Shown piece by piece: positions 53,356 through 60,930 of a stretch of 64,000 nt of DNA (position 1 is its first letter; each line of letters starts with the position of its first letter). Source of the stretch: Hyphomicrobiales bacterium. Its GTDB lineage: Bacteria > Pseudomonadota > Alphaproteobacteria > Rhizobiales > Xanthobacteraceae. The notes under the pieces were generated by a model. That model saw only the letters and a list, made by a program, of their open reading frames with translations. It did no database searches and was not told the DNA's origin. Where the stretch lies: the NCBI GenBank assembly GCA_017305535.1, contig JAFKKN010000007.1:270575-334574 (forward strand), in the 5' to 3' direction. The translations under genes and the position numbers were made by a program.

Positions 53356-53385
53356 AGGTTCACGCTTTTGACTGAGTCATCCGCC

Positions 53386-53490
53386 GTCATGCGTGGGCTC
53401 GATCCGCGCATCCATCTTTTTCAAGAAAATGATGGATTGCCGGGTCATGGGCGAGCGAAGCGACGCCGTTCTTCGAACGGCTATGCCCGG
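53386..53490. repeat. Palindromic element, family C
   Basis: Includes GTCATGCGTGGGCTCGATCC, ATCCATCTTTTTC/GAAAATGATGGAT as an inner inverted pair, and CGTTCTTCGAACG. It is unlike families A and B but placed the same way, between the convergent ligase and hydratase genes. Confidence 0.75.
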
Positions 53491-53518
53491 CAATAACGTC
53501 GTCAAAAGATGAAATGGT

Positions 53519-54319
53519 CTAGCGTCCCTTGAAGTTGGGAACGCGGCGTTCCTCGGTCGCCTTGACGCCTTCCTTGAAGTCTTCCGTGGCGCGAAGCCGG
53601 GTTTGTTCGGCGAGCTCGTGATTGGTCGCGGCCAGCACGCGGTCGGCGAGGCCCGCGCGCATTGTCGCACGCGTTGAGACCAGGGCGAGCGGCGCGCATT
53701 CGGCGATTTCGCTGGCGAGCTTCGTTGCGGCCGCGCGCACTTCACTCTGTGGCACGCAGAGGTTGGCAAGCCCCATCTTCAACGCATCTTCTCCGGTGAC
53801 GCGGCGGCTGGTGTAGAACATCAACTCGGCATTGTTCTTGCCGATCAGTTCCGGCAGCGTCACCGTAAGGCCGAAGCCGGGATGGAAGCCGAGCTTGGTG
53901 AAATTCGCGGCGAAGCGCGCCTCCGGACAGGTGACGCGGAAATCGGCCGACACCGCGAGCCCGAGACCGCCGCCGATCGCGGCACCTTGCACGGCAGCGA
54001 TGATCGGCTTCTTGGCACGGAACACGCGCACTGCCTGCATGTAGAGATGGCTGATGGGGCCAAGGCTGTCGGCCGGGTCGCCGCTGCTCGGTCCGCTCTC
54101 CTGTCGATTCGGATCGTTGAAGTTGGCGCCGGCGCAAAACGCCTTGCCCTGCGCCGCCAGCACCGTGGCGCGCATTTCCAGGTCGTTGTCGATATCGGTC
54201 AGCGCATCGGCAATCTGATTGATCAGCGAGATGTCGAAGAAGTTGAACGGCGGCCGCTGGATCTCGATGGTGGCGACGTGGCCGCTTTTGGTGAGGCCGA
54301 TATCGGTGAACTTGCTCAT
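53519..54319 (-). CDS. Enoyl-CoA hydratase/isomerase family, probably without the classical glutamates
   Basis: A 266-residue crotonase: HVATIEIQRPPFNFFDISLI, VLAAQGKAFCAGANFNDPNR, GAAIGGGLGLAVSADFRVTC. The active-site strand reads NFTKLGFHPGFGLTVTLPEL, with no acidic residue where hydratases have PE and PxxGG. It may be a thioesterase-, isomerase- or lyase-type member. The other - strand genes upstream (two acyl-CoA dehydrogenases) probably form an operon with it; the gap is 44 bases. Confidence 0.9.
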   Translation of the reverse strand: MSKFTDIGLTKSGHVATIEIQRPPFNFFDISLINQIADALTDIDNDLEMRATVLAAQGKAFCAGANFNDPNRQESGPSSGDPADSLGPISHLYMQAVRVFRAKKPIIAAVQGAAIGGGLGLAVSADFRVTCPEARFAANFTKLGFHPGFGLTVTLPELIGKNNAELMFYTSRRVTGEDALKMGLANLCVPQSEVRAAATKLASEIAECAPLALVSTRATMRAGLADRVLAATNHELAEQTRLRATEDFKEGVKATEERRVPNFKGR

Positions 54320-54363
54320 AACGATCCTTGATGGTGTGGGTTGCGAGATGATGGTGATGTCGT

Positions 54364-55524
54364 TTAGCGCAATCCGAGCCCGCGCGCGATGATGCCGCGC
54401 AGCACTTCGGTGGTGCCGCCTTGAATGGTGAGTTTCGGCGCGACTTTGGTGGCAAAGGCCAGTTGGTCGGCCAGCGTTGCATGATTGGAGGGGTCGACAT
54501 CGACGAATGCCGCAAGATCGCGCACACGGTGTGGCAGTTGTTGTTCCCACACCGTGCCGATGTCCTTGACGATCGAGGCTTCGACCACCGGCTCCTTGCC
54601 GGCTTGCAACATGCCGGCAACCGAGACTGACATCCGTCGCATGGTGTGCAGTTGTGCCACCAGGCGGCCGATGCCTTCGGCGGCGCGCGTATCCGGGTTG
54701 GGGCCGACGGCGCGTACCAATTCGGTCAGTACATAGTAGGTTTCGAGGAAGCGCTCCGGTCCGCTGCGCTCGTAAGCAAGTTCGCTGGTTGCCTGTTTCC
54801 ACGCGCCGTCGATTTCGCCCAGCACATGATCATCCGGTACGAAGGCGTCGGTGAACACCACCTCGTTGAACTCGGTTTGTCCGGTCATCTGCCGGATCGG
54901 ATTGACAACGATGCCCGGCGTTTTCATATCGACGAGGAATTGGGTCAGGCCGTGGCGGCGATTTTCCTTGGTTGACGGCGAAGTGCGGAAGATCGCGATC
55001 ATGTAGTCGGCGACGTGTGCCGATGAGGTCCAGATCTTGCTGCCGTTGATCAACCACCCGCCGTCGGTTTTGGTGGCCTTGGTCTTCGCCGCGAACAGGT
55101 CGGAGCCTGAATTCGGCTCGCTCATCCCAATGGCAAAGCACAGCTCGCCGCGACAAATGCGCGGCAGGATGTTCATCTTGATGTGCTCGGGTGCGTATTT
55201 CAGCAATACAGGGCCACTCTGGCGGTCGGCGACGAAAAAATGCCGCGTCGGCGCGTTGGCGACGCGCATTTCTTCGGTGACAACGTAGCGTTCGAGAAAA
55301 CTGCGCTCGTGGCCGCCGTATTTTTTCGGCCAGGTCATGCCGAGCCAGCCGCGCGCGCCGACGCGACGGCTGAATCCCCGCGTGTCTTTGCCCTCGCGAT
55401 GCGGGCGGTGCGGGTCGAAGGTGCCGGCGGCGACTTCCTCGGCGAGAAAGGCCCGCACGTCCTTGCGAAGCGCGTCGCATTCCGGCGGCAGGCGGATCGG
55501 ATCGAAACGGAGGACTGCGCTCAT
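54364..55524 (-). CDS. Acyl-CoA dehydrogenase, probable catalytic subunit of a heteromeric pair
   Basis: A 386-residue acyl-CoA dehydrogenase: MSAVLRFDPIRLPPECDALR, LCFAIGMSEPNSGSDLFAAK (FAD/substrate signature) and DGGWLINGSKIWTSSAHVAD. The C-terminal end TIQGGTTEVLRGIIARGLGL is regular. The next gene upstream in the same operon encodes a shorter, more divergent dehydrogenase-like protein 28 bases away. This alpha/beta pairing is known from heterotetrameric dehydrogenases for bulky acyl-CoAs such as steroid side chains. Confidence 0.92.
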   Translation of the reverse strand: MSAVLRFDPIRLPPECDALRKDVRAFLAEEVAAGTFDPHRPHREGKDTRGFSRRVGARGWLGMTWPKKYGGHERSFLERYVVTEEMRVANAPTRHFFVADRQSGPVLLKYAPEHIKMNILPRICRGELCFAIGMSEPNSGSDLFAAKTKATKTDGGWLINGSKIWTSSAHVADYMIAIFRTSPSTKENRRHGLTQFLVDMKTPGIVVNPIRQMTGQTEFNEVVFTDAFVPDDHVLGEIDGAWKQATSELAYERSGPERFLETYYVLTELVRAVGPNPDTRAAEGIGRLVAQLHTMRRMSVSVAGMLQAGKEPVVEASIVKDIGTVWEQQLPHRVRDLAAFVDVDPSNHATLADQLAFATKVAPKLTIQGGTTEVLRGIIARGLGLR

Positions 55525-55552
55525 GTGATTTCGTCCTGAAGCAAGGCCAACC

Positions 55553-56617
55553 TTAACGCGCCGCCACCAGCGGCCATAACTCGTCAGCACCGCGCGTGGC
55601 AACACGCTTGCCGAGTTCGACCGCCCAATGGCTCTCATTACCGAAGTCGTCACGCCACGCCAGGGCCCGCAGTGTATAGCGATGCAGGATGTGCTCGCTG
55701 GTGAAGCCGATCGCACCGTGCACCTGATGCGCGATGGCGGCACCTTTCTCCGCCGCTTCGGCGCAACGGATTTTCGCGCTGACGGCTTCGAGGAAAATCG
55801 CGTCGTCGAACCGCGTCGCATTAGCGATGGCGTCGGCCGCTGAACTCGCGGCCGCGAGCGCCGCTGCGGCTTCACCGGCCAGCTTGGCGAGGTTGTGCTG
55901 CACGGCCTGGAATTTCGCGATTTTCTTTTCGAACGCGACGCGTTCGTTGGCGTAAGCGACGGTGATCTCCAGCATTGTTTCCAGTGCGCCCGCGATTTGC
56001 AGGCTGCGCGCCACACCCCCCATCAACAGAAGCGTTGTGATATCGATGCCGGGTGGCGCGTCTTTCACGACGATCGGCCGCACTTTGTCCAAGGTTATGG
56101 TATCGCTGGAATCGCTGGCGATGTTCAGTCCTGCCGTGATCCGGCAGTCCGCTGTGCTGACGAGAGCGATTGCCAACCCTTTCGCGCCGCTGGCCAGCAC
56201 TGCGATGTGTCGCGCTTCGCTGGCGAAAGGAACGCCGCGCGCGCCGCCGGATAGCGTGCCGTCATCGTTCAGCGCAATGCGATCCTTCGGCAGAGTTGGT
56301 GCGATCGTCATCGCGTCGGATGGTGAGGCAATGTCGGCTTGCGCCAACAGCCAGCCCGCCAGCATGGTTTCCGCCAGAGGTACCGAAAGGCCGGCGCGGC
56401 CGGCGGCGCTGAGCACGCCAAAGCCATCGGCAAGGCTTGCGCCGGACCCGTTGCAGCTTTCAGGTACCCACGACAGCGGTAATCCAGCATCGCTGAGTGC
56501 GTGCAACAGTGGTGTACGCCAGCTTGCATCCGTGCTGTGCGTAATGGTTTGCGGGTCGGCCAGATCGGCGAAGATACGCTCCGCCGTCGCTACTACGATG
56601 TTGTCGTTATCCGCCAC
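55553..56617 (-). CDS. Acyl-CoA dehydrogenase-like protein, probable partner subunit
   Basis: A 354-residue dehydrogenase-fold protein from GTG 56617 (GAGGAG upstream; start VADNDNIVVATAERIFADLA). Middle part: GVLSAAGRAGLSVPLAETML. C-terminal part: YANERVAFEKKIAKFQAVQH and EKGAAIAHQVHGAIGFTSEH. The C-terminal substrate segment is RALAWRDDFGNESHWAVE, with no GGTTE element, so it probably lacks independent activity. A frame extending to 56833 has no family support. It pairs with the gene at 54364. Confidence 0.85.
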   Translation of the reverse strand: MADNDNIVVATAERIFADLADPQTITHSTDASWRTPLLHALSDAGLPLSWVPESCNGSGASLADGFGVLSAAGRAGLSVPLAETMLAGWLLAQADIASPSDAMTIAPTLPKDRIALNDDGTLSGGARGVPFASEARHIAVLASGAKGLAIALVSTADCRITAGLNIASDSSDTITLDKVRPIVVKDAPPGIDITTLLLMGGVARSLQIAGALETMLEITVAYANERVAFEKKIAKFQAVQHNLAKLAGEAAAALAAASSAADAIANATRFDDAIFLEAVSAKIRCAEAAEKGAAIAHQVHGAIGFTSEHILHRYTLRALAWRDDFGNESHWAVELGKRVATRGADELWPLVAAR

Positions 56618-56893
56618 GGCGCTCCTCGTTGACGCAAGCACTCTTGATTGCACGGTCCCAAACGGACTGGCAGGGGCGCTCTGGTGGTCTGTGCTGGAAT
56701 GATGCGGAAAACCCCACGCTCTGACAAGCCGCGATATGGGCAAAGCGATCTGCGGGGACGTCATGCACGCCTTCGTTGTGATGTCGTTTATTCCATGTTG
56801 CGGATTTCCGGCGCCTTGCCTCGGGCCGATCAAGCGATATGGTGAGCGGCACCACGACGAACAGTCTCACGACAATTACAGGAATGCGGAAGA

Positions 56894-57670
56894 ATGGCAA
56901 AAGAGGGCATGTGTGCGATCATCACCGGGTCGGCGTCCGGTCTCGGCGCTGCCACGGCTGCGATGCTGGCCAAGGACGGCGCGCGCATCGTCATCAATTA
57001 TGCGTCGAGCAAGAAGGAAGCGGAGCAGACCGCCGACCTGTGCCGCTCCGCCGGTGGCGATGTCGTTGTCGTGCAGGGTGACGTGTCGCGTGACGAAGAC
57101 TGCAAGCGCATCGTCGCCGCGGCCGCTTCGTGGGGTCGTCTCGATGCCCTGATCAACAACGCAGGCACCACCAAGCACATGGTTCATGAGAATCTCGACG
57201 GCCTCTCAGCCGAGGATTTTCAACGGCTCTATGGGGTCAATACCATTGGCCCGTTTCAGATGGTCCGTGCGGCGCGCTCATTGCTCGAGGCTGGCGCGAA
57301 GGCGTCCGGCCGTGCGTCGGCGGTGGTCAACGTGTCATCGATCGCGGGCCTGAGCGGGATCGGGTCGTCGGTGGCCTATGTCGCCAGCAAGGGCGGCCTC
57401 AACGCGATGACCTTGTCGCTTGCCCGCGCGCTGGCACCGCTGATCCGGGTCAACGCAGTGTGTCCCGGCTATATCGATACGCCGTGGTTCGAGAAGGGGC
57501 GCGGCGTCGAGGGCGCGAAGCAGGTGCGCGATATGGTGAAAGCCAAGGTGCCGCTGAAGATCGCGTCGAGCCCCGAGGACATCGCCGGCGTGGTGTGCTT
57601 CCTTGCGGGGCCACAGTCGTCCAACATGACCGGCGAACTGGTGCGTGTCGACGCAGGTTTCCACCTATAG
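56894..57670 (+). CDS. SDR-family oxidoreductase
   Basis: A 258-residue classical SDR with cofactor motif ITGSASGLGAATAAML, the NNAG motif in DALINNAGTTKHMV, and the catalytic Ser (VNVSSIAGLSGIGSS) and Tyr-x-x-x-Lys (VAYVASKGGLNAM). FabG-like; would reduce or oxidise a hydroxyacyl group. It diverges from the dehydrogenase pair across 276 bases and ends in a clear palindromic terminator. Confidence 0.93.
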   Translation: MAKEGMCAIITGSASGLGAATAAMLAKDGARIVINYASSKKEAEQTADLCRSAGGDVVVVQGDVSRDEDCKRIVAAAASWGRLDALINNAGTTKHMVHENLDGLSAEDFQRLYGVNTIGPFQMVRAARSLLEAGAKASGRASAVVNVSSIAGLSGIGSSVAYVASKGGLNAMTLSLARALAPLIRVNAVCPGYIDTPWFEKGRGVEGAKQVRDMVKAKVPLKIASSPEDIAGVVCFLAGPQSSNMTGELVRVDAGFHL

Positions 57671-57678
57671 GAGATACG

Positions 57679-57708
57679 AAAATCCGGCTCGCATGCGAGC
57701 CGGATTTT
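57679..57708. terminator. Bidirectional terminator
   Basis: A perfect 30-base palindrome (AAAATCCGGCTCGC-AT-GCGAGCCGGATTTT) between the convergent SDR and GlsB-type genes, with A and T runs at both ends. Confidence 0.92.
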
Positions 57709-57733
57709 CAAACGGCAGCACGTGCGACGAGGT

Positions 57734-58024
57734 CTAGCGTCCGTCCAATCGATTGCCCGGATCGGAAATGACGCGGCGCGCCACCAGACGATTCCAGATG
57801 AACAGCACCACCAGTGCGCCGATGGTGGCGGTGATGAATCCCGCGCCTTGGTTGGGGCCGTAGTGCCCGATCGCCTGACCGATAAAGGTGGCGAGGAAGG
57901 CGCCGGCGATGCCCAGCACCGTGGTCAGGATGAATCCGCTCGGGTTGTTGGGGCCGGGCGATAGCAGGCGCGCGATGATGCCGGCGACGAAGCCGACGAC
58001 GATGATCCAGATAAGCCCGCCCAT
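57734..58024 (-). CDS. GlsB/YeaQ/YmgE-family stress membrane protein
   Basis: A 96-residue protein with three membrane segments: GLIWIIVVGFVAGIIARLLS, FILTTVLGIAGAFLATFIG and GAGFITATIGALVVLFIWNR. It is a transglycosylase-associated family member of about normal length. Stress-induced in several bacteria, no enzymatic role proven. Its own promoter must lie in 58025-58156. Confidence 0.93.
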   Translation of the reverse strand: MGGLIWIIVVGFVAGIIARLLSPGPNNPSGFILTTVLGIAGAFLATFIGQAIGHYGPNQGAGFITATIGALVVLFIWNRLVARRVISDPGNRLDGR

Positions 58025-58156
58025 GAGTGCTGTCCTTTCAGCAAGCTGCGATCGCAGCCGATGTGGGAATGATCGTTGATGATAGCGCGGTAGGAACTGA
58101 TCTTGTCGAGTGATCGAACCGGCGGGGATGTCGGTTCGATCGCAAGATGCGGACCC

Positions 58157-58753
58157 TTAGAACTTGCTTGCGGCTTCGCTTTCGCTTGGCACGCGGCCGT
58201 TCGGGGTAAACTCGTTGACCACTTCCGGCAGATAGCGCGAAAGTTCGCCCAGCAATTCGTCGCGCGACATCCCGGTCTTTGAGGTCAGTGCGTTGATGTT
58301 GTCGGCGCCGAGTGCGTTGGCGAGATCGCCCGGGGAAATCTGCTTGTTGGGACCGGAGCCCACCCAAGAGTTGGCGGTGTCGCCGTGGCCGTTCTGCTGG
58401 AATTGCTTGAGCAGGTCGCCGATGCCGCCGCTGAGAATGCTGCCGGCCGCACCGCCGGCGAGCAAGCCCCCGAGGCCGCCCTTGAGCAGGTCACCGATGC
58501 CGCCGCCACCCAATGCGCCGCCAAGTCCGCCGGGCAGGCTGGCATTGATGGTGCCGCCCGGTGCCGGGGCAGAAGGCGTGTTATTCGCGGGTGCGCTTTG
58601 GGACTGCCCCGCGGTCAGATGCTTGACGGCCTTGTAGGCCAGCATTGCCAATATAGCCATGGTCATCGGCGACATGCCTTCGCCCTTGGCCGTGGGATCG
58701 CTTGGGCCGCGTGGCCCGTTCTGCATACCATTGAGAATATCGAGCAAACCCAT
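58157..58753 (-). CDS. YidB-family (DUF937) protein
   Basis: A 198-residue protein. N-terminus MGLLDILNGMQNGPRGPSDP, a central Gly/Ala-rich stretch (GGLGGLLAGGAAGSILSGGI), and the YidB C-terminus QISPGDLANALGADNINALT with SRDELLGELSRYLPEVVNEF. Start ATG 58753 has AGGAGACGG upstream; an in-frame ATG at 58771 would put this Shine-Dalgarno inside the gene. Function unknown. Confidence 0.9.
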   Translation of the reverse strand: MGLLDILNGMQNGPRGPSDPTAKGEGMSPMTMAILAMLAYKAVKHLTAGQSQSAPANNTPSAPAPGGTINASLPGGLGGALGGGGIGDLLKGGLGGLLAGGAAGSILSGGIGDLLKQFQQNGHGDTANSWVGSGPNKQISPGDLANALGADNINALTSKTGMSRDELLGELSRYLPEVVNEFTPNGRVPSESEAASKF

Positions 58754-58929
58754 CGATCCGTCTCCTGTCATACCTTTCGAAACCCGGCCCAGCCGAACAA
58801 TAGTGATCGGCCATCACCGTTACAAGACAACCTCCGGCCCCTGCCGAAAGGACCAGCTGCCGTAGGAATGGCGCCGGTATCCTGCTATCGAGATGGCGCA
58901 CCAACGCACAACAACGACGGACCCGCAAA

Positions 58930-59931
58930 ATGGTTTCCCCCAGACCGATAATTGTAGCGGGAGCCGGCAGTATCGGCTGTTTTGTTGGTGGAATGCTGGC
59001 CGGTGGCGGTCGTCCTGTCGGCTTGCTGGCGCGCCCGCGTGTCGTCGCGGATATCGAACGCTATGACTTGCGGGTCAGCAGCTTCGAAGGTGCCGATCGT
59101 CGTATTCCGGCCAACCGGTTGATCCTGGCAACCCATGCCACGGTGCTTGCTGGAGCGGCCATCGTGCTGGTGACGGTGAAGAGTGCGGATACCGCCGCGA
59201 TGGCCGATGACATCGCCCGTCATGCGCCGGCCGATGCGGTTGTCGTCAGCCTGCAAAACGGCGTCGGCAACGTCGCTGTTCTGCGTGAACGCCTGCAAGG
59301 CCGGCAGGTGTTGAGCGGCATGGTGCCGTTCAATGTGATCGCGCTCGGCGAAGGCCGATATCATCGCGCCACCTCGGGCGATATCGCGATCGAGCCGGAT
59401 CAGGCCGGCACCGCCGCGCAGCTATCGGTCGACGGCCTCATGATGCGTGCCACCGACAACATGCCGGGCGTGCAATGGGGCAAACTGCTGTTGAATCTGA
59501 ACAACGCGCTCAATGCGCTGTCCGGCCTGCCGCTGCGGGAGCAATTGGCGCAGCGGCCATGGCGACGGTTGCTTGCCGACCACATGAGCGAAGCGCTGCG
59601 AACGATGAAGGCCGACGGAATATCACCGGTGGCGTCGACTGGCGTGCCGCCGGCGCTGACGCCTCATCTGTTGCGATTGCCCGATGCGCTGTTCCAGATG
59701 CTGGCGCGGCGGACGATGCAGATTGATCCGATGGCGCGCTCGTCGATGTGGGAGGATCTACAGCACGGCCGCCGCACCGAGATCGATTATTTACAAGGCG
59801 TCATCGTCGCGCTGGCTGAACGGCATCGGATTGATGTGCCGCTCACCCGCCGGATCGTCGATCTGGTGAAAGCAGCCGAACAGGACGGGAAGGGCTCGCC
59901 GGGGCTGTCGCCTGCTCAAATCCGGGCCTAG
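58930..59931 (+). CDS. panE: 2-dehydropantoate 2-reductase family
   Basis: A 333-residue ketopantoate reductase-type enzyme, which reduces 2-dehydropantoate to pantoate with NADPH in coenzyme A synthesis. NADPH site IIVAGAGSIGCFVGGMLAGG; catalytic lysine region VQWGKLLLNLNNALNALSGL; SSMWEDLQHGRRTEIDYLQG carries the substrate Glu. Slightly long for PanE, and ApbA-like paralogues are common, so the exact substrate is not certain. Its last four bases overlap the end of the convergent DUF930 gene. Confidence 0.87.
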   Translation: MVSPRPIIVAGAGSIGCFVGGMLAGGGRPVGLLARPRVVADIERYDLRVSSFEGADRRIPANRLILATHATVLAGAAIVLVTVKSADTAAMADDIARHAPADAVVVSLQNGVGNVAVLRERLQGRQVLSGMVPFNVIALGEGRYHRATSGDIAIEPDQAGTAAQLSVDGLMMRATDNMPGVQWGKLLLNLNNALNALSGLPLREQLAQRPWRRLLADHMSEALRTMKADGISPVASTGVPPALTPHLLRLPDALFQMLARRTMQIDPMARSSMWEDLQHGRRTEIDYLQGVIVALAERHRIDVPLTRRIVDLVKAAEQDGKGSPGLSPAQIRA

Positions 59932-60314
59932 CGCCACAGGCCGTAACTGGCCCATTTCGCTTCCGGGATGGGTTGGCCCAATCGATAGCTGAAGGCGATG
60001 ACCTTCATGCCATCGGGCGACCCGGTGCAGGAAAACGAGAACTGATACCAGCGGCCGCCGCTGCGAAATGCGCCCCCGGTTCCCGTGACGGTGTTTCCGG
60101 AATGCCGCGGATGCGACACCACGTCGGTCTTGGCGCGATCCGGATGATAGGGATTGGCGTCCCGTGCGATCTGTTTCATCGCGTGGAGATCGCAGATTTG
60201 CTCGAGTCGCGTCACTGGATCGAGCTTGCTCAGGCTGGCGAGAAAGCGGGCGTCGGACGCAAAGGCGGGCGTTGCCACAGCCAACGCGATCAAGAGGGAT
60301 ATGATGAACTTCAT
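59928..60314 (-). CDS. DUF930 secreted protein
   Basis: A 128-residue protein with a signal peptide (MKFIISLLIALAVATPAFAS) and a DUF930 domain: LSKLDPVTRLEQICDLHAMK, then TGTGGAFRSGGRWYQFSFSC. Found mainly in rhizobiales; no function known. Monocistronic. Confidence 0.85.
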   Translation of the reverse strand: MKFIISLLIALAVATPAFASDARFLASLSKLDPVTRLEQICDLHAMKQIARDANPYHPDRAKTDVVSHPRHSGNTVTGTGGAFRSGGRWYQFSFSCTGSPDGMKVIAFSYRLGQPIPEAKWASYGLWR

Positions 60315-60518
60315 TACGGGACCGTGGCAATCGGGATGACGCGGTGGGTGAAGGGCATCGCGGAATGAATCACGCGCCTGTTCGCTTAACCGATTAACCC
60401 TGCCGGCTCAAGGTATCCCGGATCACGATCGAGCGCACGCGATGTATCGCGCTGACTGGCGAAATGCGGGATGGTCTGATAGGAAGGGCCTCAGCCTTCG
60501 CGATATCGTGCAGGCCGT

Positions 60519-60595
60519 GGTCCCGTAGCTCAGCCGGATAGAGCGACGGTTTCCTAAACCGTAGGTCGGAAGTTCGAGTCTTCCCGGGATCGCCA
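60519..60595 (+). tRNA. tRNA-Arg (anticodon CCT)
   Basis: A 77-base tRNA with encoded CCA. Acceptor GGTCCCG / CGGGATC (one G-T pair) with discriminator G; anticodon stem ACGGT / ACCGT with loop TTCCTAA giving CCT; T arm with TTCGAGT. The D loop is TAGCTCAGCCGGATAGAGC. It reads AGG. It stands at the edge of the adhesin and IS-remnant region. Confidence 0.96.
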
Positions 60596-60621
60596 TTCAC
60601 CCCAAATGCACGTCAAGTGCG

Positions 60622-60646
60622 GGAAGCCGATAAAATGTCGGCTTCC
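60622..60646 (+). terminator. tRNA-Arg terminator
   Basis: GGAAGCCGA-TAAAATG-TCGGCTTCC, a 9-base stem beginning 27 bases after the tRNA. Confidence 0.7.
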
Positions 60647-60786
60647 TTGATGTACGTGCTCTGTTCCGGCGCTGATTTTAGTGTCCCGGCACAAATTCCC
60701 CGGGCCTCGTGCAGCGCTCAGTCTCGCACTCACTGCGCGTCTCTCCTGCGAAGCTTGCGCGCGCGTTGGCGGCAATATCTTGGAAA

Positions 60787-60930
60787 GAAGGGGCGGGAGC
60801 GAATATCGGTACCGTACTGGCGGGCTTGCGCGGCGAGGAGAGTATCTCCGCGCTATGTCATCGCGGAGGTTTCGCTGTCGCGGTGCGTTGGAGCGTGTCG
60901 AAGGCGTTACTGGAAGCCTGCAAGTACGGT
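60787..60930 (+). pseudogene. Decayed IS3-type transposase (OrfA) remnant
   Basis: In one frame the sequence reads TVLAGLRGEESISALCHRGG, then RWSVSKALLEACKYGLL. This is the helix-turn-helix of IS3-family OrfA, whose usual form is VLAGLRGEESIxxLCRREGI ... WSKEFLEAGKKRL. Only this stretch matches. The preceding part and the following codons do not, and no OrfB is present. It is therefore a short fossil of an insertion sequence, ending exactly where the adhesin gene ends. The rest of the 335-base gap after the tRNA shows nothing else. Confidence 0.7.
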
